Shown here: positions 53,331 to 62,830 of the stretch, piece after piece
Layout of the letters: the number at the start of each line of letters is the position of its first letter
Numbering within the stretch: position 1 is the first letter of the stretch
Notes under the pieces: model-generated
Database searches by the model: none
Told to the model about the DNA's origin: nothing
The model's input: the letters and a program-made list of their open reading frames with translations, nothing else
Source: HyVt-477 sp965224605
GTDB taxonomy: Bacteria; Pseudomonadota; Gammaproteobacteria; Thiotrichales; Thiotrichaceae
Assembly: GCA_965224605.1 (NCBI GenBank)
Contig: CBDCZP010000012.1
Span: 219,376 to 283,375, forward strand
DNA length: 64,000 nt
Direction of reading: 5' to 3'
Made by a program: the position numbers and the translations under genes

Positions 53331-54167
53331 ATGCACATGTTCAAGCAATCAATTAAATGGCGACCCGTTTTTTTTCTTTACCTCTGTTTCGCTGTTCCGC
53401 TACAAGCTGCGGAAACAACGAACTCGCTAGGAATGCGTTTAACATCTATTCCTGCTGGCACATTTATCATGGGAACCCGTGATGTGAGTTCAGCCATGAT
53501 GGAAGTTCCAGAGTCTGATGCAGCAAACTTTGCAGATGAGACCCCTGCGCATCCTGTGACCATTAGTCACTCTTTTTACATCGGCACAACAGAAATAACC
53601 CAAGCACAGTGGTTCGCAGTGATGGAAAACAAACCGGGGCCAGAGAAGTACTGGCAACAAAAAAACTGGCGTGATTTACCTGTCGTATCCATTTCATGGG
53701 GGATGGCAAATCGCTTTGTTGATGAACTTAATAAAAAGGACAAGAAGTTTAAGTACCGCTTGCCTAGTGAAGCTGAATGGGAATACGCAGCACGTGCTGG
53801 ATCGACCGAATCACGTCCATGGTCTGAAGGTCAGCTTGAAGATTATGCTTGGTTTATTAATAATTCGGGTGATAAGCCGCAACCAGTGGCCACAAAAAAG
53901 CCTAATGCGTTTGGTTTATACGACATGATTGGAAATGCTTGGGAATGGACAGCCGATTGGTATGCTTCTGATGCCTATACTAAACAAGGCAAAACCAAGC
54001 AAGGCAGAGTAGACCCTCAAAGCCCGAAAAAAGGTAGCAAGCGCGTTAGACGGGGTGGTTCTTATCATTGCCCATTACATATGACAAGAGTGGCTTACCG
54101 AGCTGCCGATAACCCGGGAAGTTCTTATTCAGTGCTGGGGTTTCGGGTGCTTGCAGAGCTGCGTTAG
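53331..54167 (+). CDS. Formylglycine-generating-enzyme-like (SUMF1) secreted protein
   Basis: 278 residues. A signal peptide (ending LQAAET) precedes a complete SUMF1/FGE-sulfatase domain: NSLGMRLTSIPAGTFIMGT, YRLPSEAEWEYAARAGS, NAFGLYDMIGNAWEWTADWY, RRGGSYHCPLHMTR and a closing LGFRVLAEL. True FGE needs two active-site cysteines; here only the first (SYHC) remains and the second position is Met, so sulfatase activation is unlikely. Such proteins also act as binding or other modifying domains. AAGGAG stands before the ATG. No sulfatase gene is seen nearby. Confidence 0.88.
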   Translation: MHMFKQSIKWRPVFFLYLCFAVPLQAAETTNSLGMRLTSIPAGTFIMGTRDVSSAMMEVPESDAANFADETPAHPVTISHSFYIGTTEITQAQWFAVMENKPGPEKYWQQKNWRDLPVVSISWGMANRFVDELNKKDKKFKYRLPSEAEWEYAARAGSTESRPWSEGQLEDYAWFINNSGDKPQPVATKKPNAFGLYDMIGNAWEWTADWYASDAYTKQGKTKQGRVDPQSPKKGSKRVRRGGSYHCPLHMTRVAYRAADNPGSSYSVLGFRVLAELR

Positions 54168-54174
54168 AGTTGGG

Positions 54175-54768
54175 TTAGAGCTGGCTTAGATCATCAAGCC
54201 AGCTTTCTATACTGTCAACTTCCCTGATAATAATACTCGGATTATTATAAATATGAGATAGCACACTCATTCCTTGAGTGCGTATTAGCATTTGTTCAGT
54301 AAGATCTTCGGCGCTTAGCTCTAAAGCTTTTTCGGTTATCAACTGCGTAAACTGTTCTAGCAGCCAATGTTTGAAAACATCCATCTGTTGCTTTGCTAAT
54401 ATTTTTAGTGGCTCTTGCGATTTCCCCAACTCTGAGTTTAAGGTCCCCATCGGACAACCGTATTCAATCACTCGTTGTTTTTCATTAATGGGGATTTGTG
54501 CGTAGCGTTTTAGCCGTTGTAGTGGTGTTTTATAACGTTCATTCCACTCATCAAGCATCTGCTTCATGCCATTAATCCTGTGTTCTATCACTGCTTCGAG
54601 TACTTCGTCTTTGGTTTTGAAATAGTAATAAATATTGCCACGAGGAACGCTAGCTGCTGTGGCAATATCGGTGAACGACATGCGGTTGAAACCTTTTTTG
54701 TAGAGCAAATCATCCGTACTCTGGATGATTTGCTCACGGATTTGAGCTGTTTTTTCGCGTGTAGCCAT
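54175..54768 (-). CDS. TetR-family transcriptional regulator
   Basis: 197 residues. The N-terminal helix-turn-helix GFNRMSFTDIATAASVPRGNIYYYFKTKDEVLEAVIEHR is that of TetR/AcrR repressors (motif VPRGNIYYYFKTK). The C-terminal ligand domain has a single Cys in EYGCPMGTLNSELG, a pattern seen in AcuR/NemR-like members that sense electrophiles. It is divergent from the DM13 gene with a 160-bp gap and probably represses it and itself. The stop lies seven bases from the FGE-like stop. Confidence 0.9.
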   Translation of the reverse strand: MATREKTAQIREQIIQSTDDLLYKKGFNRMSFTDIATAASVPRGNIYYYFKTKDEVLEAVIEHRINGMKQMLDEWNERYKTPLQRLKRYAQIPINEKQRVIEYGCPMGTLNSELGKSQEPLKILAKQQMDVFKHWLLEQFTQLITEKALELSAEDLTEQMLIRTQGMSVLSHIYNNPSIIIREVDSIESWLDDLSQL

Positions 54769-54859
54769 ATCTGAACCATACCCTGAAACACCCCGTTAAA
54801 ACAACATCCAAAATTCTCAGATTTTTAAAAACATTCCTTGAACTCATTTTGAACAGTAC

Positions 54860-54875
54860 AGACTTGCAAAAGTCT
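54860..54875. promoter_or_regulatory. Candidate TetR operator
   Basis: AGACTT and AAGTCT form a 6-bp inverted repeat with a 4-nt spacer in the divergent gap between the TetR and DM13 genes. A pair of TTGAAC direct repeats lies just upstream. Either could be the regulator's site. Confidence 0.25.
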
Positions 54876-54928
54876 CTCTCTGAGCTAGAATTACCTTGTT
54901 TCCTTCATTGATACAAGAGGTATTAAAC

Positions 54929-55402
54929 ATGAAAAAGAGAGTGTTTTTAACTATTTCTCATTTACTATTTGCGGCAGCTGGCTTTGCCTTAGGTCTCTAT
55001 GTTTTACCTATTCTTACTGCACCCAAAGCGCCCTCAATTGAAGCAATGTCAAAAGCATCTGAAAATGTACGCTACACCGCAGAGTTTGTGAAAAACCTAA
55101 AAAGCAGCGATTTTTTGCATTGGGGAGAAGGTAAAGTATCAATCAGTGATAGATTCATTTCGCTAAATGGAAAAATTGCACCAGGTCCTGACTATAAGTT
55201 GTATCTGTCTCCCACTTTTGTAGAAGATGAAGAAACTTTTCTCTCCAATAAATCCACCATGTTGCAAATTGCTGATGTGAAAACGTTCAATAACTTCATC
55301 GTTGCTATTCCGGCTTCTGTTAATCTCGATAACTACTCAACCATCATTATTTGGTGTGAATCGTTTGGAAAATTTATTACCGCCGGGCAATATCGTCGAT
55401 AG
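54929..55402 (+). CDS. DM13-domain protein
   Basis: About 157 residues from the ATG at 54929. A signal-anchor helix (LLFAAAGFALGLYVLPILT) is followed by a DM13 domain: GKIAPGPDYKLYLSPTFVEDEE, MLQIADVKTFNNFIVAIP, and YSTIIIWCESFGKFITAGQY with the conserved Cys near the end. DM13 domains are thought to work in electron transfer or hydroxylation in the periplasm. The divergent TetR regulator suggests inducible expression. Confidence 0.82.
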   Translation: MKKRVFLTISHLLFAAAGFALGLYVLPILTAPKAPSIEAMSKASENVRYTAEFVKNLKSSDFLHWGEGKVSISDRFISLNGKIAPGPDYKLYLSPTFVEDEETFLSNKSTMLQIADVKTFNNFIVAIPASVNLDNYSTIIIWCESFGKFITAGQYRR

Positions 55403-55449
55403 GGCACAACTACTTCCTTGTATCTTTAATCAAGCTAAGAATAGATCAA

Positions 55450-55685
55450 GGGTACCTCTTAATTGCCTTTTCACCCGATTACTGCGTTGGATAAATTTCT
55501 TGGCAAATTACTCCTGTATTGCCCTACCTCCTGCATAATCCACATGGATGTGGTGAATGCAGATATTGCAGGAGCAATATATCTGTCCATGCAGTCGCGC
55601 GATCCTCATGTACCCTTGTACACTGCGGTTCTCAAAATTCATCCGCCTCGTACTTGAACGAAAATTCTAATTAATAGAGGTACCC
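55450..55685. mobile_element. MITE with GGGTACCTCTTAATT ends and TCAA target duplication
   Basis: The ends GGGTACCTCTTAATT (left) and AATTAATAGAGGTACCC (right) are inverted repeats differing by one two-base insertion. The 4-bp direct repeat TCAA flanks the element at 55446-55449 and 55686-55689, consistent with a target-site duplication. The 236-bp body has no gene; it contains nested palindromes such as CTCCTG...CAGGAG and the fragment GCGATCCTCATGTACCC. The length fits a miniature transposable element mobilised in trans. Confidence 0.65.
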
Positions 55686-55874
55686 TCAATACTGAAATCG
55701 GAGTTTCCAATGCCGTTAGCAAGCATCAACCAATACTCGGTAATTAATCCTTTGTTCAGTCGGTGTCATTTATATTCGATAGCTGTTTGTCGCTATAACA
55801 ACAATAAACGCGCTAAGGGTTTTAAAAAATTATAATATTTCTCCTATGAAACACAAAATGTGAACGGAGTATTC
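55686..55874. other. Upstream region of the giant lipoprotein gene
   Basis: No gene is supported. CGGAG lies six bases before the ATG at 55875. TTTAAAAAATTATAATATTT around 55820-55840 contains a TATAAT, a possible -10 box. Confidence 0.35.
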
Positions 55875-58800
55875 ATGCAATATCTTGGGCTGTCTGGTGT
55901 TATCGCGCGCGCGTTTCTTTTTTCTCTTGTCATGGGTTTGTTATCGGCATGTGGTGATTCTGCTTTACCTACGTCACCCGATACGCCGACAACTCCTGAT
56001 ACTCCCACCCCTGAAGAAAATAAATTCTCTGTTTCTCCTACTGGCGTTGATGGGCCAATGCTCAATGCGGATGTGTCTGTTTACAAGGTAGATATTAGTC
56101 AGCCAGGGTTTAAAGGCGGAGCAGCCATTGATACGGGAACGACTAATGCAGCAACGGGTGTAACTGAAGGGATTTCGATTACCGCTCCCGCCGATAATGA
56201 TTATTTTCTTTTTGAATTCACCAGTAATGCTAATACGAAGGATATGACAACAGGTCAAGCACCTGTTCTCAGTGCTTTGAGAACCATTATTTCCGGTAAA
56301 ATCATTAAGGCGGGCACTCCTTTTTATGCGACTTCATTAACCACGGTAGCGGTTCAGGTAGCTGAAACAGAAACGGCTACTGATATTGCAATAAGACTGG
56401 AAAATGCCGCTAATAAGGTCATTTCTACGGTTGGTTTTGGTGTGGGTAGTGATATTGATATCTTTAGCACTTCTCCGGTTATTAATAATGAAACAACCAG
56501 TCAGGCAGACATTGAAAAAACGGCAACCTATCGAGCCGCCGCTGAGGCATTAGTAGCTGTTGTCCACCTCGCTAAGGAACAAAGTACAGATACTACAGAT
56601 ACTGCCGATGATGCTTTGGCTGCCCTCGGTTCTGACCTTGCTGATGATGGCGAGATTGATGTCGCAACAGGTAGTCCAACAGAAGTAAGCTTATCGACGG
56701 AAATTAAGCAAATTATTGAAACGATTGATCCTGAGCAATTGATTATTCCAAATACCACCAAGACGGTAAAGGAAGTGGGAGCTGTGCTTAAAGACGAGAC
56801 TAGTCAAACAGGCACAACAACGGATGCTAGTTCTTTAGATGATCAATTAGACGTGGAGCCTGCACAAACAAATCCTGATTTAGATGCTGATGGTGTTATT
56901 AATGCGTTGGATGCTTTTCCAAATGATGCCAGTGAAACAGTTGACTTTGATGGTGATGGTATTGGTGATAATGCAGATACCGATGATGATAATGATGGTG
57001 TTGAAGATAGTGTCGATGCGTTTCCTAAAGATGCCGCAGAGTGGTTAGATACTGACAACGATGGCACTGGCAACAATGCAGATACGGATGATGATAATGA
57101 CGGTGTTGCTGATAGTAGTGATGATTTTCCACTAGATTCAACGATTTCAAATGCTAATGATCAGGATGCTGATGGTTGGCCTGCTGGTCAGGATGCTGAT
57201 GACAATGATAATACTGTCCCGGGAACACCTTTTGTTGATACGGATGGTGATGGTAATGGCGATCAAATCGATGACGATGATGACAATGATGGCGTAAATG
57301 ATAGCGTTGATGCGTTTCCAACGGATCCTAATGAAAATGCGGATAACGACAATGATGGCATCGGTGATCGCCAAGACCTTGATGATGACAATGACTCTAT
57401 ATCAGACATTGCCGAACTTAGAAATGGAACCAATCCGTTACTAGCTGATTCTGATTCAGATAGCCTTCTTGATCCTGCTGATAATTGTCCCATTCATGCC
57501 AATACCGACCAGTTGGATACCGATACGGATGGCAAAGGTGATGCTTGCGATATTGATGATGACAATGATTCTATTCGTGACATCAGTGATAACTGTCCCA
57601 TTGCTGCGAATACCGATCAGGCGAATGCCGATGGCGATGATAATGGAAACGTCTGTGACGATGATGATGATAACGACAATGTTCTAGATGCGCAGGATGC
57701 GTTTCCGCTAGATGCAACAGAATCTGTGGATACTGACAATGACGGCACTGGAAACAATGCTGACACCGATGATGATAACGACGGTGTGGTTGATGCATCT
57801 GATGCGTTTCCGTTAGATGCAACAGAATCAGCTGATACTGACAATGATGGCACTGGAAACAATGCCGATACGGATGACGATAATGACGGTGTTGCTGATA
57901 CATCCGATGCGTTCCCATTAGATGCGTCAGAATCGGTCGATACTGATAATGACGGTACGGGAAATAATGCTGATACCGATGATGATAATGACGGCGTAGC
58001 TGATGTAACTGATGCCTTCCCGTTAGATGCAACAGAATCAGTTGATACCGACAATGACGGCACGGGAAACAATGCCGATGCGGATGACGATAATGATGGT
58101 GTAGATGATGTAACTGATGCCTTTCCATTAGATGCCGCAGAATCAGTGGATACCGATAATGACGGCACGGGAAACAATGCCGATGCGGATGACGATAATG
58201 ATGGTGTAGATGATGTAACTGATGCCTTTCCATTAGATGCCGCAGAATCAGTGGATACCGATAATGACGGTACAGGAAACAACGCTGACACCGATGATGA
58301 TAATGACGGCGTAGCTGATGTAACTGATGCCTTTCCGTTAGATGCATCAGAATCAGTTGATACCGACAATGATGGCACTGGAAACAATGCCGATACGGAT
58401 GACGATAATGACGGCGTAGATGATGCAACCGATTTATTTCCACTAGATGCGTCAGAATCAGTTGATACTGATAATGACGGTACGGGAAATAATGCCGACA
58501 CCGATGATGATAATGACGGTGTTGCCGATACATCCGATGCTTTCCCGTTAGATGCGTCAGAATCGGTGGATACTGATAATGATGGTACGGGTAATAACGC
58601 TGACACCGATGACGATAATGATGGTGTAGATGATGCAACTGATGCCTTCCCATTAGATGCGACAGAATCAGTCGATACTGATAATGATGGGACTGGAAAC
58701 AACGCTGATACGGATGATGATAATGACGGTGTTGCCGATACATCCGATGCGTTCCCATTAGATGCAACAGAATCGGTTGATACTGATAATGACGGTACGG

Positions 58801-60341
58801 GAAATAACGCTGACACCGATGACGATAATGATAGTGTTGCCGACAATGATGACGCGTTCCCGTTAGATGCGTCAGAATCAGTCGATACCGACAATGACGG
58901 TACGGGTAACAATGCTGATACGGATGACGATAACGACACTATCAGTGATAGCGACGAGCAAACAAATGGTACGAATCCACTACTAGCGGATACAGATTCA
59001 GATGGTAGCGATGACAATGTTGATAACTGTCCCATTATTGCGAACTCAGATCAAAGCGATGTAGATAGCAATGATGTGGGTGATGCTTGTGACGTGATGG
59101 ATCTAGCCGGTGTGTGGAAGCTTAATGTGAGTATTGATGCTGAAACAGGTGAGGATTGTTCTGAAGATGTGGGTAAAACCTTCAGTGTGTATGGAGCAAT
59201 GTCTCAATCTGAAGAGGGTCTAATATTAGACTTAATCGATGAAAGTAATGCGGTATTTACTGGAAATGTCAGCGAAGACAGATTAATCCAGTTGAGTGCT
59301 GAAACTCTTCGTCCGAATCCGTTTGATGGCACACTCCAATACACTTTATTTGAAACTACTGGAAGTGGCGGAAGCTATAGCAACAATGGTACCGCTGATT
59401 TATTAGACGACACGCTTGATATTTCATTTACAGTGACAGAAAGTAGTGGTGAACTCATGACTTGTGAGCAAGAGGTCTCTGTACACGCGACACGAACTTA
59501 CAGACACGAAGAAGAGAGTGATTTCACGGCCTACAATGGCAGCTATCATGTTGAGGAAAAGGACTCATCGCAGGATAGACACCGCGAGAATACAGAGAGT
59601 GAGTGGGATGGGGTTTATCACCGCGAGAGTCAATCTGTCTCACAAGTTGAAATAGAATTCACAGAAATTGGACCTGTTTTCCATACTGCTGAAGAATCTT
59701 TCTCTGCTACAAGCTTTGATCCGGTAACAGGTTTATTCATCATAGAATTCAATGACGAAGAAACAGATTTCCATGATGAAATACCAACGCTTGAAGTCTC
59801 GAAAGAACGCATAAAAGGTTTGCTGGTTCGCGCAGCTGATGATTCATCAGGACTCCCTGTCTTTGTAATAAGTGGCGGCGAGATAGATTACCGTTATGAA
59901 GGCACCTCAGTAGATCCTGAAAATATTCTTGCGGCTACGGACGTTCGTGTTAGCCAGTTCAATGCATATGGAAAACGCGTAACATCTTCAGCCTATGCTG
60001 TTCAGCAAAGACGCACAGGTGAGCAAGTAAAACTGCTGGTTGGCCTTAAGAATCCTTCCCTCAAACGCACCAGCCCTGATGCTGAATTGAAAGTCAGAGT
60101 GAGTGTCGAAGGAAATCTTCTATGTGAGAAGCCATTCAACGTAGCAGAAGAGGTTTCACCAGGATCACAGGGTTCAGCAGCTTATAAGCAACGTAACAAA
60201 CTGCCTCATCCTGACTTTGCAGCAGAGGCTTTCCGAAATACGGCTCCTGCGCAAGCTGGGTGTAGTTTCTCATTGCTCAATGAAAGCCTGGGAGAGAATA
60301 TAACTTCCGGTGACACAGTGACTATTCAAGTTATTTCATAG
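55875..60341 (+). CDS. Giant calcium-binding lipoprotein with thrombospondin type-3-like repeats (N-terminal part)
   Basis: About 1488 residues from the ATG at 55875 (CGGAG site); a GTG fifteen bases earlier is less likely. A lipobox (GLLSAC, about Cys27) makes it a lipoprotein. A domain of about 300 residues follows. Residues 340-1075 are Asp-rich TSP3-like repeats (DxDxDGxxD), including eleven consecutive 35-residue units DTDNDGTGNNADTDDDNDGV... (57729-58883), each able to bind several Ca2+. The last 400 residues are beta-rich with no known family. It is likely surface-exposed and stiffened by calcium. The frame stops at 60341, probably prematurely. Confidence 0.85.
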   Translation: MQYLGLSGVIARAFLFSLVMGLLSACGDSALPTSPDTPTTPDTPTPEENKFSVSPTGVDGPMLNADVSVYKVDISQPGFKGGAAIDTGTTNAATGVTEGISITAPADNDYFLFEFTSNANTKDMTTGQAPVLSALRTIISGKIIKAGTPFYATSLTTVAVQVAETETATDIAIRLENAANKVISTVGFGVGSDIDIFSTSPVINNETTSQADIEKTATYRAAAEALVAVVHLAKEQSTDTTDTADDALAALGSDLADDGEIDVATGSPTEVSLSTEIKQIIETIDPEQLIIPNTTKTVKEVGAVLKDETSQTGTTTDASSLDDQLDVEPAQTNPDLDADGVINALDAFPNDASETVDFDGDGIGDNADTDDDNDGVEDSVDAFPKDAAEWLDTDNDGTGNNADTDDDNDGVADSSDDFPLDSTISNANDQDADGWPAGQDADDNDNTVPGTPFVDTDGDGNGDQIDDDDDNDGVNDSVDAFPTDPNENADNDNDGIGDRQDLDDDNDSISDIAELRNGTNPLLADSDSDSLLDPADNCPIHANTDQLDTDTDGKGDACDIDDDNDSIRDISDNCPIAANTDQANADGDDNGNVCDDDDDNDNVLDAQDAFPLDATESVDTDNDGTGNNADTDDDNDGVVDASDAFPLDATESADTDNDGTGNNADTDDDNDGVADTSDAFPLDASESVDTDNDGTGNNADTDDDNDGVADVTDAFPLDATESVDTDNDGTGNNADADDDNDGVDDVTDAFPLDAAESVDTDNDGTGNNADADDDNDGVDDVTDAFPLDAAESVDTDNDGTGNNADTDDDNDGVADVTDAFPLDASESVDTDNDGTGNNADTDDDNDGVDDATDLFPLDASESVDTDNDGTGNNADTDDDNDGVADTSDAFPLDASESVDTDNDGTGNNADTDDDNDGVDDATDAFPLDATESVDTDNDGTGNNADTDDDNDGVADTSDAFPLDATESVDTDNDGTGNNADTDDDNDSVADNDDAFPLDASESVDTDNDGTGNNADTDDDNDTISDSDEQTNGTNPLLADTDSDGSDDNVDNCPIIANSDQSDVDSNDVGDACDVMDLAGVWKLNVSIDAETGEDCSEDVGKTFSVYGAMSQSEEGLILDLIDESNAVFTGNVSEDRLIQLSAETLRPNPFDGTLQYTLFETTGSGGSYSNNGTADLLDDTLDISFTVTESSGELMTCEQEVSVHATRTYRHEEESDFTAYNGSYHVEEKDSSQDRHRENTESEWDGVYHRESQSVSQVEIEFTEIGPVFHTAEESFSATSFDPVTGLFIIEFNDEETDFHDEIPTLEVSKERIKGLLVRAADDSSGLPVFVISGGEIDYRYEGTSVDPENILAATDVRVSQFNAYGKRVTSSAYAVQQRRTGEQVKLLVGLKNPSLKRTSPDAELKVRVSVEGNLLCEKPFNVAEEVSPGSQGSAAYKQRNKLPHPDFAAEAFRNTAPAQAGCSFSLLNESLGENITSGDTVTIQVIS
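57729..58883 (+). repeat. Eleven tandem 105-bp units encoding TSP3-like repeats
   Basis: Eleven uninterrupted 105-bp units inside the lipoprotein gene, a partial twelfth beginning at 58884. Units 4 (58044) and 5 (58149) differ by one base, showing recent duplication, while others differ by several synonymous changes. Copy number is expected to vary between strains and assemblies. Confidence 0.9.
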
Positions 60342-60427
60342 CATCTAGTGAATCGGAGCTTGAAATAGCGGCAATTTCTGAAGGTCTGGAAACGGTTATA
60401 TCTTCTGTTGACCATGTCGTTCAACTC

Positions 60428-62830
60428 ATGGAACTTCCAGAAGCGGACTTGACGTCAGTTTCGGTCAATGGTTTACCGTTATCTGAGTTTCCTTATCCGG
60501 GGGCAGATGTATCCATGCCTGGGTTTATTGCCAGCTTCGGTGATATAGAAGTAGATTGGGCAGCTATTGAGCCTGCGCCTGTGAGTTATCAAGCGCGCGT
60601 GAAACAAAATGACAGTATTTGGTGGAGATCAGTAGACAATGAAAGTACCCATGTATCCATCGACGAAAGTGAAGTGTCATTGCGTGAAGACGGTAGTGTG
60701 AGTTTCGATGTTCGAGCTAGATACGAAGACGAAGACGGAGCCATCGCGTATGTTGCTTCGCCCTCGTGGCGTTTCACACCGGGAGTAAACGGAGTCTTTA
60801 ATGTCACTTTAAATGATTTGGGTGAAACCTTTAAACTTGTGTTGTCAGGTAATGCCAGAGAGCTGTTTGGTTGTGCAGTGATAGACAGTTCAATATTTAC
60901 TACGTGTAGTCCTCAATATATCAATTTGAGCAATGGCAAGGTTGGATTTGTACTTGGTTCGTCATCTATAGATTTAGGTACAGGTTTAGGAGGAGAAAGT
61001 CTAGGGGAAGGAGGCTTAATAGAAGGATCGTTCTTTGAGATTCAATTTCAGTCACCCATCTCAGGTAGCTTGATCACCGGTGACGAAGAGGTCATTGGCA
61101 CAGTAGCCCTAGATATCACACCCCCTGAACCTATTACTCCTTTCACTGAGACTGACATAGCCGGTAAGACTTTTGTTAAGAAAGCTATTAATGACACGGG
61201 TGATGTCGCGGGAGTAGATGTTGCAATTATCAGTTTCTCGGCAGATGGTTCGGTGAGCATAGAAGAATCGAGTTCTTTTGAAAGACCTTCTCTTAAACTA
61301 ACAGGAATCTGGCAAATATCTATAGATGGCTTACTCAACCTTTCTTTGGAACCCTCTGGAGAAATTGGTTTAGCTAAAGAAGGTGAACTGGACGAACTGA
61401 GTCCGGAATTTATTAGTCTCCAGAAAGTTGCTATTGAGGATGAGGGGTTGATTGTTAGAAGTCCTGATGGTCAAACAGAGCGCTGGATAAATCTAATCCC
61501 TCTGTCTAGTAATGATTTAGCCGGTAAAACGTTGGGGATGCAGCAGTTGTTTTATGGTGAACCTGTTAGTTCAATTTTAAGTTTTACCGCTGAAGGTGGA
61601 GTAACTATTCTGGACGTAGGTGGTCTCGAAGAAACTGAGATTGGGAGAGTAGGAACTTGGACAGTTAATAATGACGGTAGTCTTTCGTTAAATTTTGGAG
61701 AAGATGAAGAAGACATAACAACGACGATCTATCAATATTCGGGTATTCCTGGATTTGGAGAGATAGTCATTAGTGAAGGGGAGCTAAGAGAAGGCAGGCT
61801 GATCGGTGTTGGAACACCTGTAACCGATGTGTCGAGTTTGCTTGGTCAACGTCTAACGTGGTTAGAAGCAGACAACGATTTTGAAGAAGCCGCGGTTAGA
61901 TTCTCTTTTGGCTCTATATTGTTTGATATCGTAACAGGTGGTATGGCTGTCGAAACAGAAACAGACTTTCAGCAATATGTTTGGACGGGTACAGAATGGC
62001 AAGCATTTACAGAGACAAGTGTCGTGCTAGCCAATGGTGCATGGATTTCAGACGCCGAAGCATATGAGGTGGTTGATCTCGAAGAAGGTTCTGAACTAGT
62101 CGTGGCGAATCCTTTCGATAATGAAGGCTTGGTCGATTATTATGGACACAGACGACTCTCTTTCATTGAAGCGGATATTTCCGGTCAGCCTATTTCACAA
62201 GTGACGCCTCATGAATGGGGGCCTTTTACAGGAGGAGATGTCACTTTTGCAACAGGTTCTAAACGCTATTTTGCTAAAATTACTACTTTGAACGATGAGT
62301 ATCGTCTTGACTGTGATGCTGATGGAAGCTGTAAGACGGTAAGTCTTTGGGATGAATCTGCAGGTGAATTAGTGGAACAAACGGACTTGGTGAATTTACT
62401 TAGTTCTGAAGAAGATAAACTCATTGGTTTTGCGCAGAAAGATGGTTATCACTACTCTGTTAAATTAGTGGTAGGTGATGATGCAAGCCAAGGTCAAATA
62501 ACGATTTATCGTCAGGAACCGGATGCTGCACCGGAAGTAGTTGTGTTTGATGAGTTTTCTTTTCACTTGGACTTTCCTGGCTGGACGCTTGACACTGTTG
62601 ACGGAATTCCTATTATAAAAATCACCGGCTTACAACAGTGGTTGGATGAAGATGATGGAGAACTTATCTTTAGCCTTTATAACGGCTTAGTAACACGTGG
62701 TGAGAGAACCCGGGCAGGACAACAAGAATTGCTGACGTTTATAAACGATACGGCTAGAGATACGGTTAATACTGTACTTACTGACAATGGCTTGGCGCCT
62801 TTGCCAGAGGCTGATTTAGTAGTCGATTAG
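60428..62830 (+). CDS. Giant lipoprotein, C-terminal part (separated by a frameshift)
   Basis: 800 residues from the first ATG, but the frame is open from 60314 and encodes SSESELEIAAISEGLETV directly after the upstream stop, so a single missing base near 60335 probably splits one gene of about 2,300 codons. There is no signal peptide or ribosome site of its own. The content is acidic and beta-rich, with related segments repeated: ETDIAGKTFVKKAI, SSNDLAGKTLGMQQL and a following SFSADGSVSI / SFTAEGGVTI, each about 110 residues long. No known family. If the split is real this part is not exported. Confidence 0.7.
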   Translation: MELPEADLTSVSVNGLPLSEFPYPGADVSMPGFIASFGDIEVDWAAIEPAPVSYQARVKQNDSIWWRSVDNESTHVSIDESEVSLREDGSVSFDVRARYEDEDGAIAYVASPSWRFTPGVNGVFNVTLNDLGETFKLVLSGNARELFGCAVIDSSIFTTCSPQYINLSNGKVGFVLGSSSIDLGTGLGGESLGEGGLIEGSFFEIQFQSPISGSLITGDEEVIGTVALDITPPEPITPFTETDIAGKTFVKKAINDTGDVAGVDVAIISFSADGSVSIEESSSFERPSLKLTGIWQISIDGLLNLSLEPSGEIGLAKEGELDELSPEFISLQKVAIEDEGLIVRSPDGQTERWINLIPLSSNDLAGKTLGMQQLFYGEPVSSILSFTAEGGVTILDVGGLEETEIGRVGTWTVNNDGSLSLNFGEDEEDITTTIYQYSGIPGFGEIVISEGELREGRLIGVGTPVTDVSSLLGQRLTWLEADNDFEEAAVRFSFGSILFDIVTGGMAVETETDFQQYVWTGTEWQAFTETSVVLANGAWISDAEAYEVVDLEEGSELVVANPFDNEGLVDYYGHRRLSFIEADISGQPISQVTPHEWGPFTGGDVTFATGSKRYFAKITTLNDEYRLDCDADGSCKTVSLWDESAGELVEQTDLVNLLSSEEDKLIGFAQKDGYHYSVKLVVGDDASQGQITIYRQEPDAAPEVVVFDEFSFHLDFPGWTLDTVDGIPIIKITGLQQWLDEDDGELIFSLYNGLVTRGERTRAGQQELLTFINDTARDTVNTVLTDNGLAPLPEADLVVD

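Noticed and set aside
53331..54167. Sulfatase-activating partner for capsule sulfate turnover
   Set aside because: One catalytic Cys is missing and there is no sulfatase in the window, so a link with the sulfotransferase is unsupported.
57729..58883. Regularly spaced repeats as a CRISPR array
   Set aside because: Units are 105 bp with no unique spacers, stay in frame and encode DxDxDG calcium loops; no cas genes are near.
57583..59035. Long minus-strand open frames of 394 and 472 codons across the repeat region
   Set aside because: They are antisense shadows of the 105-bp array: His/Arg/Tyr- or Ser/Val-rich periodic products with no start signal, while the plus frame has a signal peptide and meaningful calcium-binding units.
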